Positions 34,334 to 42,803 of a DNA stretch of 64,000 nt are shown here, one piece after another. Source of the stretch: Pedobacter panaciterrae (lineage in GTDB: Bacteria; Bacteroidota; Bacteroidia; Sphingobacteriales; Sphingobacteriaceae); the NCBI RefSeq assembly GCF_001636695.1, contig NZ_LGEL01000014.1, positions 1 through 64,000 of the forward strand, written 5' to 3'. Numbering within the stretch: the stretch's first letter is position 1; each line of letters begins with the position of its first letter. The position numbers were made by a program, and so were the translations under genes. The notes under the pieces are model-generated. The model ran no database searches. It saw only the letters and a list, made by a program, of their open reading frames with translations, and was not told where the DNA came from.

Positions 34334-36036
34334 TAAATGTTACCTTTTTTTAATTCACTAACTGCAAAATCACAAGCTCTTGCTGTTAAAGCCATGTATG
34401 TTAATGATGGGTTCTGACATGCAGCTGAGGTCATGCAAGAGCCATCTGTTACAAAAACATTTTTTACTTCATGCATCTGATTCCATTTATTTAATACCGA
34501 AGTCTTAGGATCATGTCCCATACGGGCAGTTCCCATTTCGTGTATTGCCATACCTGGGGCAGATCCGTTATCATAAGTTTTTACGTCTTTAATTCCTGAT
34601 GCTTCAAGCATTTCTGCAGCATCATTCATCATGTCAACGCGCATTTTTTGTTCGTTATCTTTAAACTCACAATCAATAGCCAATACAGGTTGACCCCATT
34701 TGTCTTTCTTGCTTTTGTCTATATAAACTCGGTTTTCGAAATATGGAAGAGATTCACCAAAACCTCCCAATCCCATGCTCCATGCACCAGGAGTAGTCAT
34801 TTGGTCTTTAAATTCAGCGCCAAATGCCATTTCTGCAACATCAGCATGCCAGTTACCTCTGCTTGCTCCACCCTGGTATCCAAATCCTCTTACATAGTCA
34901 CGTTTATCGTTGCCCATGTTTCTATATCTAGGGATATAAATTCCATTTGCTCTGCGTCCGTAAGTATATTTATCGTCAAAACCTTCAGCCCTTCCAGATG
35001 CACCGCAACGGAAGTGATGATCCATTAAGTTATGACCTAACTGTCCGCTGCCATTACCTAAACCATCAGGGAATTCAGCAGATGTAGAGTTAAGTAATAA
35101 GAAAGTTGAACCTAAAGTTGATCCGTTTACAAAAACGATCTTTGCAAAATATTCAATAGTTTCTTTTGTTTCAGAATCGATTACCACAACACCTTTGGCT
35201 TTTTGAGTCTCTTTATCATAGATAATGGTATTGACTAATGAAAAAGGACGTAACGTAAGGTTTCCTGTTGCCACAGCAGCAGGAAGGGTAGAGGATTGTG
35301 TGCTAAAGTAAGCTCCAAACGGACAGCCTCTGCTGCAAAGATTACGGTATTGGCAAGATCCTCTTCCTCCATGAGGAACAGTTAAATTGGCTGTGCGGCC
35401 AATAGTCATGATTCTTGATTTTTTCCACTTATCTTCAATACGTTTTTTTACATCTTTCTCAACGCAGTTCATTTCCATTGGAGGTAGAAATTGTCCATCG
35501 GGTAATGCCGGCCAGCCTTCCGACTGCCCGCTGATACCTGCAAATTTCTCTACATAATCATACCATTTAGTCAGGTCTTTATATCTGATTGGCCAATCTA
35601 CACCATGTCCGTCTTTTAGGTTATCTTCAAAGTTTAGATCGCTGAAGCGGTAGCTCTGTCTGCCCCACATTAGCGATTTGCCCCCAACATGGAATCCGCG
35701 ATACCAGTCAAAACGTTTAACTTCTGTATAAGGACAGTCAAGATCATTAACCCAGTAACTCTCATTAAATTCGGAGTAAGGGTAATCTCTCTTCTGTACC
35801 GGATGGGTTTCTTTTTGTTCTTCTGTTATTCTGCCACGGTGTTCAAATTCCCATGGTTTTTTAGTTGCAGTAGTATAGTCTTTTATGTGCTCAATGTTCC
35901 TTCCTCTTTCAAGTAATAGAACTTTTAAGCCTTTTTCTGTTAGCTCTTTTGCTGCCCAACCACCACTAATTCCAGATCCTACAACAATGGCATCATATGT
36001 ATTATTAGCTGTCGCTTTAGTATTTAAATTGCTCAT
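34333..36036 (-). CDS. GMC-family FAD oxidoreductase, sugar 3-dehydrogenase-like large subunit
   Basis: FAD enzyme of 567 aa. The FAD-binding loop is VVGSGISGG at 18-26. The C-terminal active-site region holds H-E-M-G-T-A and NPSLTYMALTARA. Cysteines at 228, 234 and 238 (C-x5-C-x3-C in CQYRNLCSRGC) recall the iron-sulfur ligands of bacterial FAD glucose dehydrogenases. The protein has no export signal, but the gene 18 bases upstream encodes a Tat-targeted small subunit, so the pair is probably exported together. Membrane-linked enzymes of this kind oxidise sugars at C1, C2 or C3; C3 is favoured here by the DUF1080 neighbour. Confidence 0.92.
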   Translation of the reverse strand: MSNLNTKATANNTYDAIVVGSGISGGWAAKELTEKGLKVLLLERGRNIEHIKDYTTATKKPWEFEHRGRITEEQKETHPVQKRDYPYSEFNESYWVNDLDCPYTEVKRFDWYRGFHVGGKSLMWGRQSYRFSDLNFEDNLKDGHGVDWPIRYKDLTKWYDYVEKFAGISGQSEGWPALPDGQFLPPMEMNCVEKDVKKRIEDKWKKSRIMTIGRTANLTVPHGGRGSCQYRNLCSRGCPFGAYFSTQSSTLPAAVATGNLTLRPFSLVNTIIYDKETQKAKGVVVIDSETKETIEYFAKIVFVNGSTLGSTFLLLNSTSAEFPDGLGNGSGQLGHNLMDHHFRCGASGRAEGFDDKYTYGRRANGIYIPRYRNMGNDKRDYVRGFGYQGGASRGNWHADVAEMAFGAEFKDQMTTPGAWSMGLGGFGESLPYFENRVYIDKSKKDKWGQPVLAIDCEFKDNEQKMRVDMMNDAAEMLEASGIKDVKTYDNGSAPGMAIHEMGTARMGHDPKTSVLNKWNQMHEVKNVFVTDGSCMTSAACQNPSLTYMALTARACDFAVSELKKGNI

Positions 36037-36054
36037 TTTAATGCTATAAAAGGT

Positions 36055-36735
36055 TTATGCCCAAACTTTTTGACCAGGTTTTAAATCCACACAGCCGTCA
36101 TAGCGGCCAGGGATATCAACGTAAGCCATTGCTTTTGTTGCTCCAATTTCAGAAGTGAAGTAACCTAATAAGGTTAAATCTCTGATTATAGAGAAGAAGC
36201 GTGGTTCTGTTTTCGGCTTGTCTTTTGGTAGTATTGATGCGAAGCCAGCATTTTCTGTTTGGGATTTTGCCTTATCAGGGTCAGCTTTTTGAGCATCAGC
36301 CTCTTTTTGCTTATTCAGCGTATCCTGTTCAGCTTTGGTTGCTGCAATAGTTTCTTCTCTAAGTTTGCTAAGCAGTTGTGTACGCTGCTCAGGAGAAATT
36401 TCCAGGAAAGATTTTTTAAACTGGTCTTTAGATTGCTCTTCAAGAGCATCTAGGCCCTTTACAAATGCTTTTTGAGCATCCTCAGGATAACAATCCTTTA
36501 CCATTAAGGCAATAAATGGACCTACTCCTGCTGCCTTTGCTCCGGGCGAACTGGTTGTAGGAATGATGATGTCAGCAACTTCGGTAATCAGCTTAAGCTG
36601 GTTATCAGCAAATAAGTTGCCACTGGTTTTGGTAGATGGTGAGTTACAACTATCAAGAAATACTCCTATCGTAGTTGCAGATAAAGCTCCTCCCATTAGG
36701 AAGGCCATATTCCTCACTGCTTCTCGTCTGTCCAT
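36055..36735 (-). CDS. Gluconate 2-dehydrogenase subunit 3-family protein
   Basis: Small subunit of a GMC dehydrogenase, 226 aa, and first gene of the operon. It begins MDRREAVRNM (twin arginine at 3-4), with a hydrophobic stretch and lipobox FLDSC (Cys 30), so it is Tat-exported and likely lipid-anchored, carrying the GMC partner across the membrane. The body shows EVADIIIPTTSSPGAKAAGV at about 52-71 and LTLLGYFTSEIGATKAMAY near the end, both typical. A charged K/Q/D-rich insert sits at about 130-160. The 200-base gap upstream must contain the operon promoter, but I found no consensus box on this strand. Confidence 0.92.
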   Translation of the reverse strand: MDRREAVRNMAFLMGGALSATTIGVFLDSCNSPSTKTSGNLFADNQLKLITEVADIIIPTTSSPGAKAAGVGPFIALMVKDCYPEDAQKAFVKGLDALEEQSKDQFKKSFLEISPEQRTQLLSKLREETIAATKAEQDTLNKQKEADAQKADPDKAKSQTENAGFASILPKDKPKTEPRFFSIIRDLTLLGYFTSEIGATKAMAYVDIPGRYDGCVDLKPGQKVWA

Positions 36736-36952
36736 ATTTGGCGGTTTAGGTGTTTTGGTGTATTCTAAGTGTGTTTTGTTTTGTAATATTAAGAAAAAAT
36801 AAATAGTTAGTGTTCTAAATACACAATTAAAGTAAATATATAATGTTTTTGTTACTTAATAAAGGGCACTTTGAAAATTAACGAAAATCCATCCAATTGA
36901 GTATCCATAGTATCGGTTTTACCCAGGTAAAATGTTGGTTGCAATAAACATT

Positions 36953-36984
36953 TTTGAATAGGTTCGTTCATTTATTTATTTTTG
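36953..36984 (+). promoter_or_regulatory. Promoter of the threonine dehydrogenase gene; decides its start
   Basis: TTTG at 36953-36956, 20 bases, then TATTTTTG at 36977-36984. Transcription should start about 36991, so an upstream in-frame TTG at 36982, which lies inside the -7 box, cannot be the start codon. Confidence 0.8.
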
Positions 36985-37002
36985 TCAAAATCCGAATCAG
37001 TC

Positions 37003-37947
37003 ATGGTTGAGAAAATAGTAGTATTAGGTTCTAACGGTCAGATAGGTACAGAGCTGGTAACGGCCTTACGCAAAGTATATGGAGAGTCAAATGTTGTTGC
37101 ATGTGACATTCGTAGGCCTGACTATGACATCAAGAATTCCGGCCCGTTTGAATTTGTAAACGTTCTGGAAAAAGATACGCTAAACGGTCTTTTTCAGAAG
37201 TACAAGCCAACACAGGTTTATTTGCTGGCAGCTTTGTTGTCTGCAACAGGAGAGCAAAACCCTAAGCTTGCCTGGGATCTTAATATGAACGGATTACTCA
37301 ATATTTTAGATCTGGCAATTACTTATAAAACAGCAAAAGTATATTGGCCAAGTTCCATAGCTGTATTCGGGCCAAATTCGCCGAAAGATAACACTCCTCA
37401 GTTTTGCGTGATGGATCCTAATACCGTTTACGGAATTAGCAAACTAGCGGGGGAGCGTTGGTGCGAATACTACCACCAAAAGTATAATCTGGATGTACGG
37501 AGTATCCGGTACCCGGGTTTAATAAGCTGGAAAGCTGCGCCTGGCGGAGGAACTACAGATTACGCAATTCATATTTTTCATGATGCATTAAAAAAAGGAA
37601 CTTATGCTTCATTTTTAAATGCAGCAACAGAATTACCAATGATGTATATGGATGATGCCATTCGTGGTACTATAGAATTGATGGATGCTGAGGCATCAAA
37701 AATCACTATTCGTTCCAGTTATAATTTTGCAGGGGTAAGTTTTACACCTGAGATTTTAGCTGAAGAGATCAGAAAGCATATTCCGGAATTTACATTAACT
37801 TACACCCAAAATGATCCTCGTCAAAACATTGCAGATAGTTGGCCAAGGTCTATTGATGATGGTTTTGCTGTAAAAGAATGGGGATGGAAGCCTGAGTTTG
37901 ACCTTGCTAAACTTACGCTTGATATGATTAAAAATTTGAAGAAGTAG
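37003..37947 (+). CDS. L-threonine 3-dehydrogenase, SDR/epimerase type
   Basis: NAD-dependent oxidoreductase of 314 aa in the UDP-galactose-epimerase-like branch, which in Bacteroidota oxidises threonine to 2-amino-3-ketobutyrate. The NAD loop is GSNGQIG at 9-15; the catalytic Y143-x-x-x-K147 is in YGISK; and RYPGLISWKAAPGGGTTDYA is a family landmark. The ATG at 37003 is used because the promoter overlaps the earlier TTG. Kbl, the next enzyme of threonine breakdown, is encoded at 61479, which supports the assignment. It diverges from the ten-gene operon. Confidence 0.88.
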   Translation: MVEKIVVLGSNGQIGTELVTALRKVYGESNVVACDIRRPDYDIKNSGPFEFVNVLEKDTLNGLFQKYKPTQVYLLAALLSATGEQNPKLAWDLNMNGLLNILDLAITYKTAKVYWPSSIAVFGPNSPKDNTPQFCVMDPNTVYGISKLAGERWCEYYHQKYNLDVRSIRYPGLISWKAAPGGGTTDYAIHIFHDALKKGTYASFLNAATELPMMYMDDAIRGTIELMDAEASKITIRSSYNFAGVSFTPEILAEEIRKHIPEFTLTYTQNDPRQNIADSWPRSIDDGFAVKEWGWKPEFDLAKLTLDMIKNLKK

Positions 37948-37950
37948 TAC

Positions 37951-38040
37951 TTAGTAACTAGATATTAGCATTTAGACACGATACAATAGTTGGAAATTTA
38001 ACTATTATTTTTGACCTAAATACTAATATCTAGTAACTAA
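37951..38040. repeat. Nested inverted repeat between the threonine dehydrogenase gene and yebC
   Basis: Outer arms of 25 bases (37951-37975 and 38016-38040) differ at 2 positions and share CTAATATCTAG-type sequence. Inside the 40-base spacer a second stem, AATAGTT/AACTATT (37985-37991 and 38000-38006), is followed by a T-run and looks like the terminator of the dehydrogenase gene. Confidence 0.8.
37985..38013 (+). terminator. Terminator after the threonine dehydrogenase gene
   Basis: Seven-base stem AATAGTT/AACTATT with an 8-base loop followed by ATTATTTTTG. It is AT-rich but well placed, 38 bases after the stop. Confidence 0.5.
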
Positions 38041-38075
38041 ATAACAATTACTAAATAACCACCAAATAGAATAAA

Positions 38076-38801
38076 ATGGGAAGAGCATTTGAGTTCAGAA
38101 AAGAAAGAAAATTTAAACGTTGGGCCAAGATGGCCGTACAATTTACCAGGATAGGTAAAGAGATTGTAATGGCTGTTAAAGATGGCGGGCCAAGTCCTGA
38201 TACCAACTCTCGTTTGCGTACGGCTATACAAAATGCTAAGGCAGTAAATATGCCTAAGGATAGAGTTGATGCCGCTATTAAACGTGCTTCGAATAAAGAT
38301 GAGAATGGATATGAAGAATATGTTTACGAAGGATATGCTCAGCATGGTGTAGCTGTTTTAATTGAAACCGCAACAGACAATACAAACAGGACTGTAGCTA
38401 ACGTACGAAGCTATTTTAATAAAACCGGTGGTACTTTAGGCAAAACCGGGTCTCTTGATTTTATATTTAACCGTAAATCGATATTCAGATTCCTACCGGG
38501 AGAAAAGGATCTTGAAGAACTAGAGTTTGAATTGATTGATTCAGGACTTGAGGAACTATATCTTGAGGCTGATGAAGAAGGGAATGACATTGCTGTAGTA
38601 CAAACTGCTTTCGAAGATTTCGGTAAAATGCAAAAAGCGCTTGAGGATTTAGGTGTTGAAATGAAAAGTGCTAAACTGGAACGTATTTCACTTTCAACCA
38701 CTGCAGTTACAGAAGAACAAGCTGCAGATGTATTTAAATTAATAGATAAGCTGGAAGAGGACGACGATGTTCAGGCAGTTTATCATAATATGGCAGAATA
38801 A
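38076..38801 (+). CDS. YebC/PmpR-family protein
   Basis: Protein of 241 aa in the YebC (TACO1) family. It opens with the family signature MGRAFEFRKERKFKRWAKMA and contains GGPSPDTNSRLRTAIQNAKA at 44-63 and NMPKDRVDAAIKRA at about 65-78. Family members act as transcription regulators or help ribosomes through difficult proline stretches; which applies here is unknown. The stop codon is part of a terminator stem shared with the convergent esterase gene. Confidence 0.95.
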   Translation: MGRAFEFRKERKFKRWAKMAVQFTRIGKEIVMAVKDGGPSPDTNSRLRTAIQNAKAVNMPKDRVDAAIKRASNKDENGYEEYVYEGYAQHGVAVLIETATDNTNRTVANVRSYFNKTGGTLGKTGSLDFIFNRKSIFRFLPGEKDLEELEFELIDSGLEELYLEADEEGNDIAVVQTAFEDFGKMQKALEDLGVEMKSAKLERISLSTTAVTEEQAADVFKLIDKLEEDDDVQAVYHNMAE

Positions 38802-38813
38802 ATTCTGCCATAT
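38788..38813. terminator. Terminator stem overlapping the yebC stop codon
   Basis: Perfect 11-base arms ATATGGCAGAA / TTCTGCCATAT at 38788-38798 and 38803-38813 with a TAAA loop whose first three bases are the yebC stop codon. It serves the convergent pair yebC and esterase. Confidence 0.75.
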
Positions 38814-38822
38814 AAAAACCCA

Positions 38823-39605
38823 TTATTTCTGATTAGAAAATAGCCATGACAACAGTTCCGGCTCTGCAAAAGCAGAGTCCCAGCTGTTGTGATTGGCCTG
38901 GGGGTAAAGTGTTATTTTGGGATTTTGCCCCAATATTTTCAGTTGATCGGCAATAGATGTAGACAGTACAACCGGTACTACGTCATCTTTTTCTCCGTGA
39001 AAAATCCATAGGGGAACTTTTTTATACTTCTGAACATTAGCAATATTATCACCTCCACAAATTGCAATAGCTCCTGCAAATGTTTTGCGTTTGCGTCTTA
39101 ACAATTCATAAGTACCCATTCCTCCCATTGATAAACCACCTATGTAAACTTTTTTCTTATCAACAAAAGGTTTGTCTAAAAAGTTATCTATCATCCCTAT
39201 TAGCGCATGCATAGACTTTGTAGGTTTGCCTCCTGTTTGGAAATTAAATTCTCTCTTTGCTCCATTGTCAGTTTTGAATTCAACATTTGCCCAAAAGCTA
39301 TCATTACTGCATTGAGGAAATACAACTATAGCAGGGAATTTTTTACGGAAGCTATCTTTTAAAAACAACTTGCCGCCATGGGTTAATTGTTTCTCATTAT
39401 CATTCCCTCTTTCCCCGCTTCCATGTAGAAAGAACAAGATTGGATATCTTTGATTTGGGTCAAAATTTTCTGGAAATAGAATTCTATAGTAAATGCTGTC
39501 TTTACCTTTGATGAAGTTTCCTGAATCATATTTCTTGAAATCCTGTGCCTTACTATTTAATCCCAATAGCAAGATCATAAAAGCGGTTAATTTAATCCTG
39601 TTCAT
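38823..39605 (-). CDS. Secreted alpha/beta-hydrolase, esterase-like
   Basis: Exported hydrolase of 260 aa with a signal peptide (about 1-20, GLNSKAQ). The oxyanion region FFLHGSGERG, the nucleophile elbow GGLSMGGMGTYEL, a D in GEKDDVVP and H in ANHNSWD form a complete Ser-Asp-His triad in order. It resembles the phospholipase/carboxylesterase and feruloyl-esterase-like group often found at the ends of PULs. It lies 214 bases beyond the GH3 gene, with a repeat element between, so may be a separate transcript. The substrate is unknown; acetyl or feruloyl esters on a glycan are possible. Confidence 0.85.
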   Translation of the reverse strand: MNRIKLTAFMILLLGLNSKAQDFKKYDSGNFIKGKDSIYYRILFPENFDPNQRYPILFFLHGSGERGNDNEKQLTHGGKLFLKDSFRKKFPAIVVFPQCSNDSFWANVEFKTDNGAKREFNFQTGGKPTKSMHALIGMIDNFLDKPFVDKKKVYIGGLSMGGMGTYELLRRKRKTFAGAIAICGGDNIANVQKYKKVPLWIFHGEKDDVVPVVLSTSIADQLKILGQNPKITLYPQANHNSWDSAFAEPELLSWLFSNQK

Positions 39606-39689
39606 ATTACTAAACTAAACAAAATTGTAATCTTTTAAAAATGCGAGGATATAGGGTGATGTGCCTGCCATTGAGATTTTAAAGCCTTT

Positions 39690-39783
39690 CGTCATCTCGA
39701 CGATAGGAGAGATCTCTTGTCCATAAAATAGCTGCAATGCTAATTGGTATAACCAAAAGATCCCTCGATTCCTCAGGATGACG
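39690..39783. repeat. Dispersed inverted repeat, copy 4 (mixed arms)
   Basis: The left unit at 39691-39719 is identical to that at 2823-2851. The right unit (39754-39782, inverted) is a different variant, reading GTCATCCTGAGGAATCGAGG then GATCTTTTG on the minus strand. Both units are 29 bases, so the pair folds imperfectly. A further palindrome of 8-base arms lies at 39786-39804. Confidence 0.8.
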
Positions 39784-39785
39784 AT

Positions 39786-39804
39786 GCGTGCTATAGTAGC
39801 ATGC
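39786..39804 (-). terminator. Possible terminator after the GH3 gene
   Basis: Arms GCGTGCTA and TAGCATGC (one G-T pair) with a TAG loop, 15 bases after the GH3 stop codon. There is no clear T-run, so this could also be part of the adjacent repeat. Confidence 0.4.
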
Positions 39805-39819
39805 GCTAATTTATATACG

Positions 39820-42117
39820 TTAGAGTAATGTAAACTGATTAGTCTTAACGTCTCTTGAATTTGTGCCGATAAACACTTTAAAATCTCCAGGCTCTGCTGC
39901 ATATTTAAGTTCCGAGTTAAAGAATTTTAAATCATCAACAGTGATTTTGAAACTAACGGTTTTACTTTCTCCAGGTTTTAAATCTATTTTTTCAAAGTGT
40001 TTCAATTCCTTAACAGGGCGGGTAGAGCTACCAACAAGATCTCTGATGTAAAGCTGAACTACTTCTTTTCCTTCCTTTGACCCGGTGTTCTTTACAATAA
40101 CACTCGCGTTGATGGTTTCGCCCGATTTGAATTTATTCTTATCCAGTTTTATATCACTATAATCAAAAGTAGTATAGCTTAATCCATATCCAAATGGATA
40201 TAAGGGTTCATTGCTTACATCAATGTAATTAGAACGGAATTTAGAGAACCATTTGCCATCTTCAAGTGGACGGCCTGTATTTTTATGACTGTAATACAAA
40301 GGTATCTGACCAACATTTTGAGGGAATGTTGTTGTCAGTTTTCCTGATGGATTTACGTCACCAAATAACACATCAGTAATAGCTTTTGCTGCCTCCGTAC
40401 CGCCAAACCAAACATTAAGTATTGCTGGAACATTCTCATTTTCCCAATTTAAAACTAATGGTCGACCGCTAAACAAAACCAGAACAACTGGCTTGCCGGT
40501 TTTAAGTAGGGCCTGCAATAAATGTTTCTGAACTTCAGGAATTTCCAGATTAGTGCGGCTTGAGCTTTCACCACTCATTTCAGAGCTTTCACCCAAAGCC
40601 GCAATAACTACATCGGATTGTTTCGCAATATTTACAGCTTCTTTAATTACCTCTTCTTCCGGACGATTATCTCTTGGAATATCACGACCGAACATAGTTG
40701 CCCTTTTCTGATATTCCTCGTCAGCCAACAAGTTAGAACCTAAACTGTGCAGTATTTTAACATCTGTACCTAATGTGGCTTTCATACCCTCCAGAAGTGA
40801 AGACGTATTTGCTAAATCACTATTCACACTCCATGTGCCCGGCATGTTGGAGCCAGTATTGGCAAGCGGCCCTATTAATGCAACTGTGCCTGTTTTTTTA
40901 AGCGGTAATGTCTGTTTGTCATTTTTTAACAATACAAATGATTGAGTTGCAGCTTCGCGGGCAAACTGGAGATTTTCAGGTTTAAGAATTTCAGTTTTTG
41001 CACGTTCGTCATTGCAATAACGATATGGATCTTCGAACAGACCAAGCTTATATTTAGCTTCCAATACCAGGCGGCAGGCATTATCAATTTGTTGCGTTTT
41101 TACTTTGCCTTCCTGCACAGATTTTTTTAGTGTAGTTAAAAATCCTTCACCTACCATATCCATGTCAACTCCTGCATTTAGTGATAAAGCAGATACTGTC
41201 TGCAAATCACCAAGACCATGATCTATCAGTTCGTTTACAGCCGTGTAGTCGGTAACTACAAAACCTTTAAAACCCCATTGTTTACGCAGCAGATCTGTCA
41301 TTAACCATTTGTTGGCAGTAGCTGGTACACCATTTATATCATTAAATGATGTCATTACACTTCCGGCACCAGCATCAATAGCGGCTTTATAAGGAGGCAG
41401 ATATTCATTATACATCCTGTCTAAACTCATATCTGTAGTGTTGTAATCTCTTCCAGCTTCAGCGGCTCCATATAGAGCAAAATGTTTTACGCAGGCCATC
41501 ATGGTATTATACTTGGAAAGATCATCACCCTGATAACCTTTAATCATTGCTTTCGCAATTTGGCTACCCAAATAAGTGTCCTCTCCAGATCCTTCGGAGA
41601 TTCTTCCCCATCTTGGGTCTCTGGAAATATCAACCATCGGAGAAAAAGTCCAGTTAAGCCCGTCGGCAGTAGCTTCAACCGCAGCTATACGTGCTGTTTT
41701 CTGGATAAGAGACATATCCCAGGTGCAAGATAAAGCCAGTGGGATAGGGAAGGTTGTTTTATATCCATGGATCACATCCTGTCCAAAAATAATTGGAATT
41801 TTAAGTCTGCTTTGATTTACAGCAATCTCTTGTGCTTTACGAATTTTCTGAGGTGTTGTAAAGCTAAACATGCCACCCACCTGGCCCTTTTTAATCTTAC
41901 TTTCAACATCTGTGCTTACTACCGACCCTGTGGTTGCTTCGCCACCGGTTAGTAAATTGAGCTGCCCTATCTTTTCATCTAAAGTCATTTTAGATAAGAG
42001 ACTGTTGATAAAAGAATTCATCTTTTGATCAGCTGCGGGAACTTTTTTTTTCTGTTGTGCAAATGTTGCACCTGTGCAGAAAAATATCGACAAGATTAGT
42101 AAGTGAGATATTTTCAT
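39820..42117 (-). CDS. Secreted GH3 beta-glucosidase
   Basis: Exported beta-glucosidase of 765 aa, BglX-like. It has a signal peptide (1-20, GATFAQ), an (alpha/beta)8 domain with KHFALYGAAEAGRDYN (209-226) and the nucleophile D290 in GFVVTDYTAV, an alpha/beta sandwich with ALGESSEMSGESSSRTNL, and a C-terminal fibronectin-III-like domain. It is the last gene of a tight minus-strand run (gaps of 4 to 34 bases) with the SGNH, GH43-like and two GH144-like genes. In known beta-1,2-glucan systems a GH3 enzyme releases glucose from sophorooligosaccharides; here that is inferred from the neighbours. Confidence 0.93.
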   Translation of the reverse strand: MKISHLLILSIFFCTGATFAQQKKKVPAADQKMNSFINSLLSKMTLDEKIGQLNLLTGGEATTGSVVSTDVESKIKKGQVGGMFSFTTPQKIRKAQEIAVNQSRLKIPIIFGQDVIHGYKTTFPIPLALSCTWDMSLIQKTARIAAVEATADGLNWTFSPMVDISRDPRWGRISEGSGEDTYLGSQIAKAMIKGYQGDDLSKYNTMMACVKHFALYGAAEAGRDYNTTDMSLDRMYNEYLPPYKAAIDAGAGSVMTSFNDINGVPATANKWLMTDLLRKQWGFKGFVVTDYTAVNELIDHGLGDLQTVSALSLNAGVDMDMVGEGFLTTLKKSVQEGKVKTQQIDNACRLVLEAKYKLGLFEDPYRYCNDERAKTEILKPENLQFAREAATQSFVLLKNDKQTLPLKKTGTVALIGPLANTGSNMPGTWSVNSDLANTSSLLEGMKATLGTDVKILHSLGSNLLADEEYQKRATMFGRDIPRDNRPEEEVIKEAVNIAKQSDVVIAALGESSEMSGESSSRTNLEIPEVQKHLLQALLKTGKPVVLVLFSGRPLVLNWENENVPAILNVWFGGTEAAKAITDVLFGDVNPSGKLTTTFPQNVGQIPLYYSHKNTGRPLEDGKWFSKFRSNYIDVSNEPLYPFGYGLSYTTFDYSDIKLDKNKFKSGETINASVIVKNTGSKEGKEVVQLYIRDLVGSSTRPVKELKHFEKIDLKPGESKTVSFKITVDDLKFFNSELKYAAEPGDFKVFIGTNSRDVKTNQFTLL

Positions 42118-42126
42118 TTTTTGTGT

Positions 42127-42789
42127 TTATTTTTTTAAATAAGGTGTTATTTCTTTGATCCAGATGGCATAACCTTCTGGCTTCATGTGTAACATGTCTT
42201 CTACAAATAGTTCCGGTCTTGGAGCACCATTGCTGTCCAGCATTTTTGAGTTTACATCAATATACCTTGCATCTTTTTGCTTGCTGATGTACTCTTTTAT
42301 CATGGCGTTTGCTGTGTTTACATTATCTGCAAACTTCATCCTTGAAGGACTCAGTTTCATCGAAATATAAATGATGTTTGCTTTTGGAAGGCCTTTACGA
42401 ATGTTATTATAAAACGTTACAAACTTGTTATACGTTTGCTGGGCAGTAGCACCTTCAGCAATGTCATTTTCCCCGCTATAAATTACAACCTGCTTAGGCT
42501 TATAGGCGAACACAAGCTCGTTGATATAGTCATTAGCCTGTTCAAGTGTTGATCCTCCAAAACCACGGTTAATGGCATGATAATCTTTAAAAACGGTTTC
42601 CAGATCGTTCCAACGAGTAAAGGAAGAACTGCCTACAAATACAACCTTGTTTTTAAGAGGCATTGATACACTATCCTGATGCTTAAATTTCTGGATGTCG
42701 TTCCAAAAAGGTTTATGCTGTGCAAAAGTGTTAAGGGACAGACTTACCAGTAATACAAAAAGCAGACGGAAATAGAAGTGAAGTTTCAT
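42127..42789 (-). CDS. Secreted SGNH/GDSL hydrolase
   Basis: Exported esterase-fold protein of 220 aa with a signal peptide (1-23, NTFAQ). Block I is FVGSSSFTRW (51-60, probable catalytic S55), block II GFGGSTLEQ, block III GENDI (YSGENDIAEG), and block V DMLHMKPEGY with the catalytic D and H. It probably removes acetyl groups from carbohydrates. It sits between GH3 and the GH43-like gene with gaps of 9 and 14 bases, so the target glycan may be O-acetylated. Confidence 0.88.
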   Translation of the reverse strand: MKLHFYFRLLFVLLVSLSLNTFAQHKPFWNDIQKFKHQDSVSMPLKNKVVFVGSSSFTRWNDLETVFKDYHAINRGFGGSTLEQANDYINELVFAYKPKQVVIYSGENDIAEGATAQQTYNKFVTFYNNIRKGLPKANIIYISMKLSPSRMKFADNVNTANAMIKEYISKQKDARYIDVNSKMLDSNGAPRPELFVEDMLHMKPEGYAIWIKEITPYLKK

Positions 42790-42803
42790 AATGTTTTATT
42801 TTT

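Noticed and set aside
39615-39902. Minus-strand open frame of about 95 codons after the GH3 gene
   Set aside because: It runs through the repeat element and the end of the GH3 gene in another frame, and its translation has no signal peptide, domain or plausible composition.
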